Shown here in pieces: positions 5,412 through 6,673 of a DNA stretch of 6,673 bases (within the stretch, counting starts at the first letter, position 1; each line of letters opens with the position of its first letter). Source of the stretch: Eubacteriales bacterium (GTDB lineage Bacteria; Bacillota; Clostridia; Christensenellales; SZUA-584); assembly GCA_028711205.1 (NCBI GenBank), contig JAQTSP010000145.1, positions 1-6,673 on the forward strand. Reading direction: 5' to 3'. The notes under the pieces are model-generated. The model did not search any database and was not told the origin of the DNA. It worked only from the letters and a program-made list of their open reading frames with translations. The position numbers and the translations under genes are program-made.

Positions 5412-6673
5412 AGAAACATATCTAAACACCGTTTGCAGCGAGATAAAATTCAAAGCCGCACGGAAGTTTCTGCGGCAGGAGCTCTCAGCGCATATCGACG
5501 ATAAAAAAGAAGCGCTCGAAAAAGACGCCGTGCCCGACGCGGAAAGCAAAGCCGTCGCGGCAATGGGCGACGCGGCGGAGACCGGGCGGGCGCTCAACGC
5601 CATACATAAGCCGCGTACCGCGTGGAGCGTGATCGCGTGCGTGCTGCTTTTGAGCATTGCGGGAATATTTGCAATCAAAGCGGGAACCGCCTTCAGCCAC
5701 TACGCCTCATATTCTGAAATGAACGATTTGTTTTGGTCAGAGTTTTTGCACTACCTGCTGCCGGTCATCGTTTTCGGGTTGGGCGTCATGACGGTCATGT
5801 ACTTTGTCGATTACACATGGCTGAAACGGTTGTGGTATGTTTTTTTCGGCGCTGCATTGCTTTATATCGCAGTCTATATGTACTACAATCCAGTTACAAT
5901 GTATGTTTTTGAAGGGCCGCTGGGGCAAAGCGCGGCCATCGTTATATCCGCGCTCTTTTTCATGCTGGGCCTGTTCGGTTTTATGGAGCGCAATAAAGAC
6001 AAAGGTTTTAGGGGTCTTCTATATACCGCCATATTATGCGCGGTCTCCGTCCTCGCCATGTCTGTCATATCAACCGTTTACGCGCTGCTTCTTACCGTTG
6101 TGACTATCGCCGCGCTGGCTGTTATGATAAGTGAAAGCAATCAGCCAAAAAAATGGAGATGGTTTACCGTCATATCCGGAGGGCTCGCGGCCGTTTTCAT
6201 ACTGTGCATGCTATGGCCCCCGTTACATTACTACGCCTTTGGCACAGATATTCAGCTTGGGGAACAGCTTTATAGCACAGAAATGGTCAAAGACATGCTG
6301 CAGGGCGCGAAGCTCGTCGGCGCCTCGCCGAACTATATACAAAACCAGACATGGGATTTAACCGGGAGCAGAACGGGATATATACTGACCGCAGTCATCG
6401 GCGCATACGGATGGCTGGCAGGCATCGGCATCGCATTGGTTTTTGCCGCGCTGTTCGCTTCCATGGCCGTTTACAGCCAGCGGGTCACCCATCCTTTCGG
6501 ACGGCTGCTCGCATCCGGTATCAGCGCCTTTTTCTGCATCCGGTTCGTGCTTTTCATGCTTGCTAATCTCGGTTTGATCGGCGGCATATCCGTCAACCTG
6601 CCGTTTGTCAGCTATAGAAGCTTTAACTACGTTGCCGACGCCTTGCTGACCGGCATATTTCTTTCGGTATGGC
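5401..6673 (+). CDS. HAAS/DUF1700-like domain fused to a SEDS (FtsW/RodA/SpoVE-like) membrane protein, catalytic Asp replaced; partial at right edge
   Basis: The frame is open from ATG 5401 to the window end (424 codons, no stop seen). GGAG (5388-5391) lies 9 nt upstream, and the start overlaps the padR stop by 11 nt. Residues 1-70 are a soluble, charged helical domain (ELSAHIDDKKEALEKDA, then AVAAMGDAAETGRALNAIHKP), the pattern of DUF1700/HAAS 'permease prefix' domains often found beside PadR genes. About ten hydrophobic segments follow (near 74-92, 118-136, 144-162, 176-195, 205-221, 222-243, 254-272, 328-352, 366-395 and 405-424). The C-terminal half aligns with SEDS peptidoglycan polymerases: Y291 to G307 keeps the spacing of the RodA loop 'Y..(15)..G', 'RTGYILTAVIGAYGW' matches 'hTDFIFAVIAEELGF', HPFGRLLASGI matches DPFGRLLA, and NLPFVSY matches LPFISY. 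The catalytic Asp of the large extracellular loop corresponds to G326, and the GGS after SY is RSF. It is therefore probably not a standard glycan polymerase; a sensory, regulatory or transport role under PadR control is inferred. Confidence 0.8.
   Translation, partial: MLNKETYLNTVCSEIKFKAARKFLRQELSAHIDDKKEALEKDAVPDAESKAVAAMGDAAETGRALNAIHKPRTAWSVIACVLLLSIAGIFAIKAGTAFSHYASYSEMNDLFWSEFLHYLLPVIVFGLGVMTVMYFVDYTWLKRLWYVFFGAALLYIAVYMYYNPVTMYVFEGPLGQSAAIVISALFFMLGLFGFMERNKDKGFRGLLYTAILCAVSVLAMSVISTVYALLLTVVTIAALAVMISESNQPKKWRWFTVISGGLAAVFILCMLWPPLHYYAFGTDIQLGEQLYSTEMVKDMLQGAKLVGASPNYIQNQTWDLTGSRTGYILTAVIGAYGWLAGIGIALVFAALFASMAVYSQRVTHPFGRLLASGISAFFCIRFVLFMLANLGLIGGISVNLPFVSYRSFNYVADALLTGIFLSVW

Noticed and set aside
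5265..6068. Minus-strand open frames opposite padR and the SEDS-like gene
   Set aside because: They are antisense shadows of a continuous plus-strand frame with domain motifs; no start signals support them.

Overview
The window looks like a chromosomal segment from a spore-forming Firmicute of the class Clostridia. The evidence is the N-terminal part of the sporulation protease gene spoIIGA, a GerM-domain lipoprotein gene, and the gene order gerM-rph-rdgB-ysnB, which I recognise from Bacillus and clostridial genomes. Ribosome binding sites are Gram-positive style, base composition is moderate, and two genes appear to start with TTG. I see no tRNA, rRNA, CRISPR array, insertion sequence or phage gene.

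Layout, right to left on the minus strand. From 4917 down to 2168 there is a tight four-gene operon: gerM-like lipoprotein, rph (RNase PH), rdgB/ysnA (dITP/XTP pyrophosphatase) and a ysnB/yfcE-type metallophosphoesterase. Spacings are 15 nt, a 4-nt overlap and 6 nt, so translation is probably coupled. After an 80-bp gap carrying an unusual pair of interleaved direct repeats comes a second minus-strand unit (2087-566). It holds a VOC/glyoxalase-fold protein with a helix-turn-helix-like tail and, 13 nt later, a six-helix membrane diguanylate cyclase with intact GGDEF and I-site motifs. A hairpin at 497-528 closes that unit. The minus strand then continues with spoIIGA (393-1), which runs off the left edge and has its own AT-rich promoter region with a possible Spo0A box.

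To the right of the divergent junction (4918-5066) the plus strand carries a two-gene unit: a PadR-family repressor (5067-5411) and, overlapping it by 11 nt, a long membrane protein (5401 to the right edge). No stop codon closes this second frame inside the window. It joins an N-terminal cytoplasmic helical domain of the DUF1700/HAAS 'permease prefix' type to a SEDS (FtsW/RodA/SpoVE) membrane domain. The position matching the SEDS catalytic aspartate is glycine. The unit has a consensus TTGACA-17-TATAAT promoter embedded in a cluster of CTATGTAT-like half-sites, probably the PadR operator.

The gerM operon combines a spore-associated lipoprotein with RNA and nucleotide housekeeping. The second unit makes c-di-GMP. 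The PadR unit looks like a self-regulated envelope-response module. The most noteworthy item is this PadR-controlled HAAS-SEDS fusion, which looks like a SEDS protein repurposed away from peptidoglycan polymerisation.
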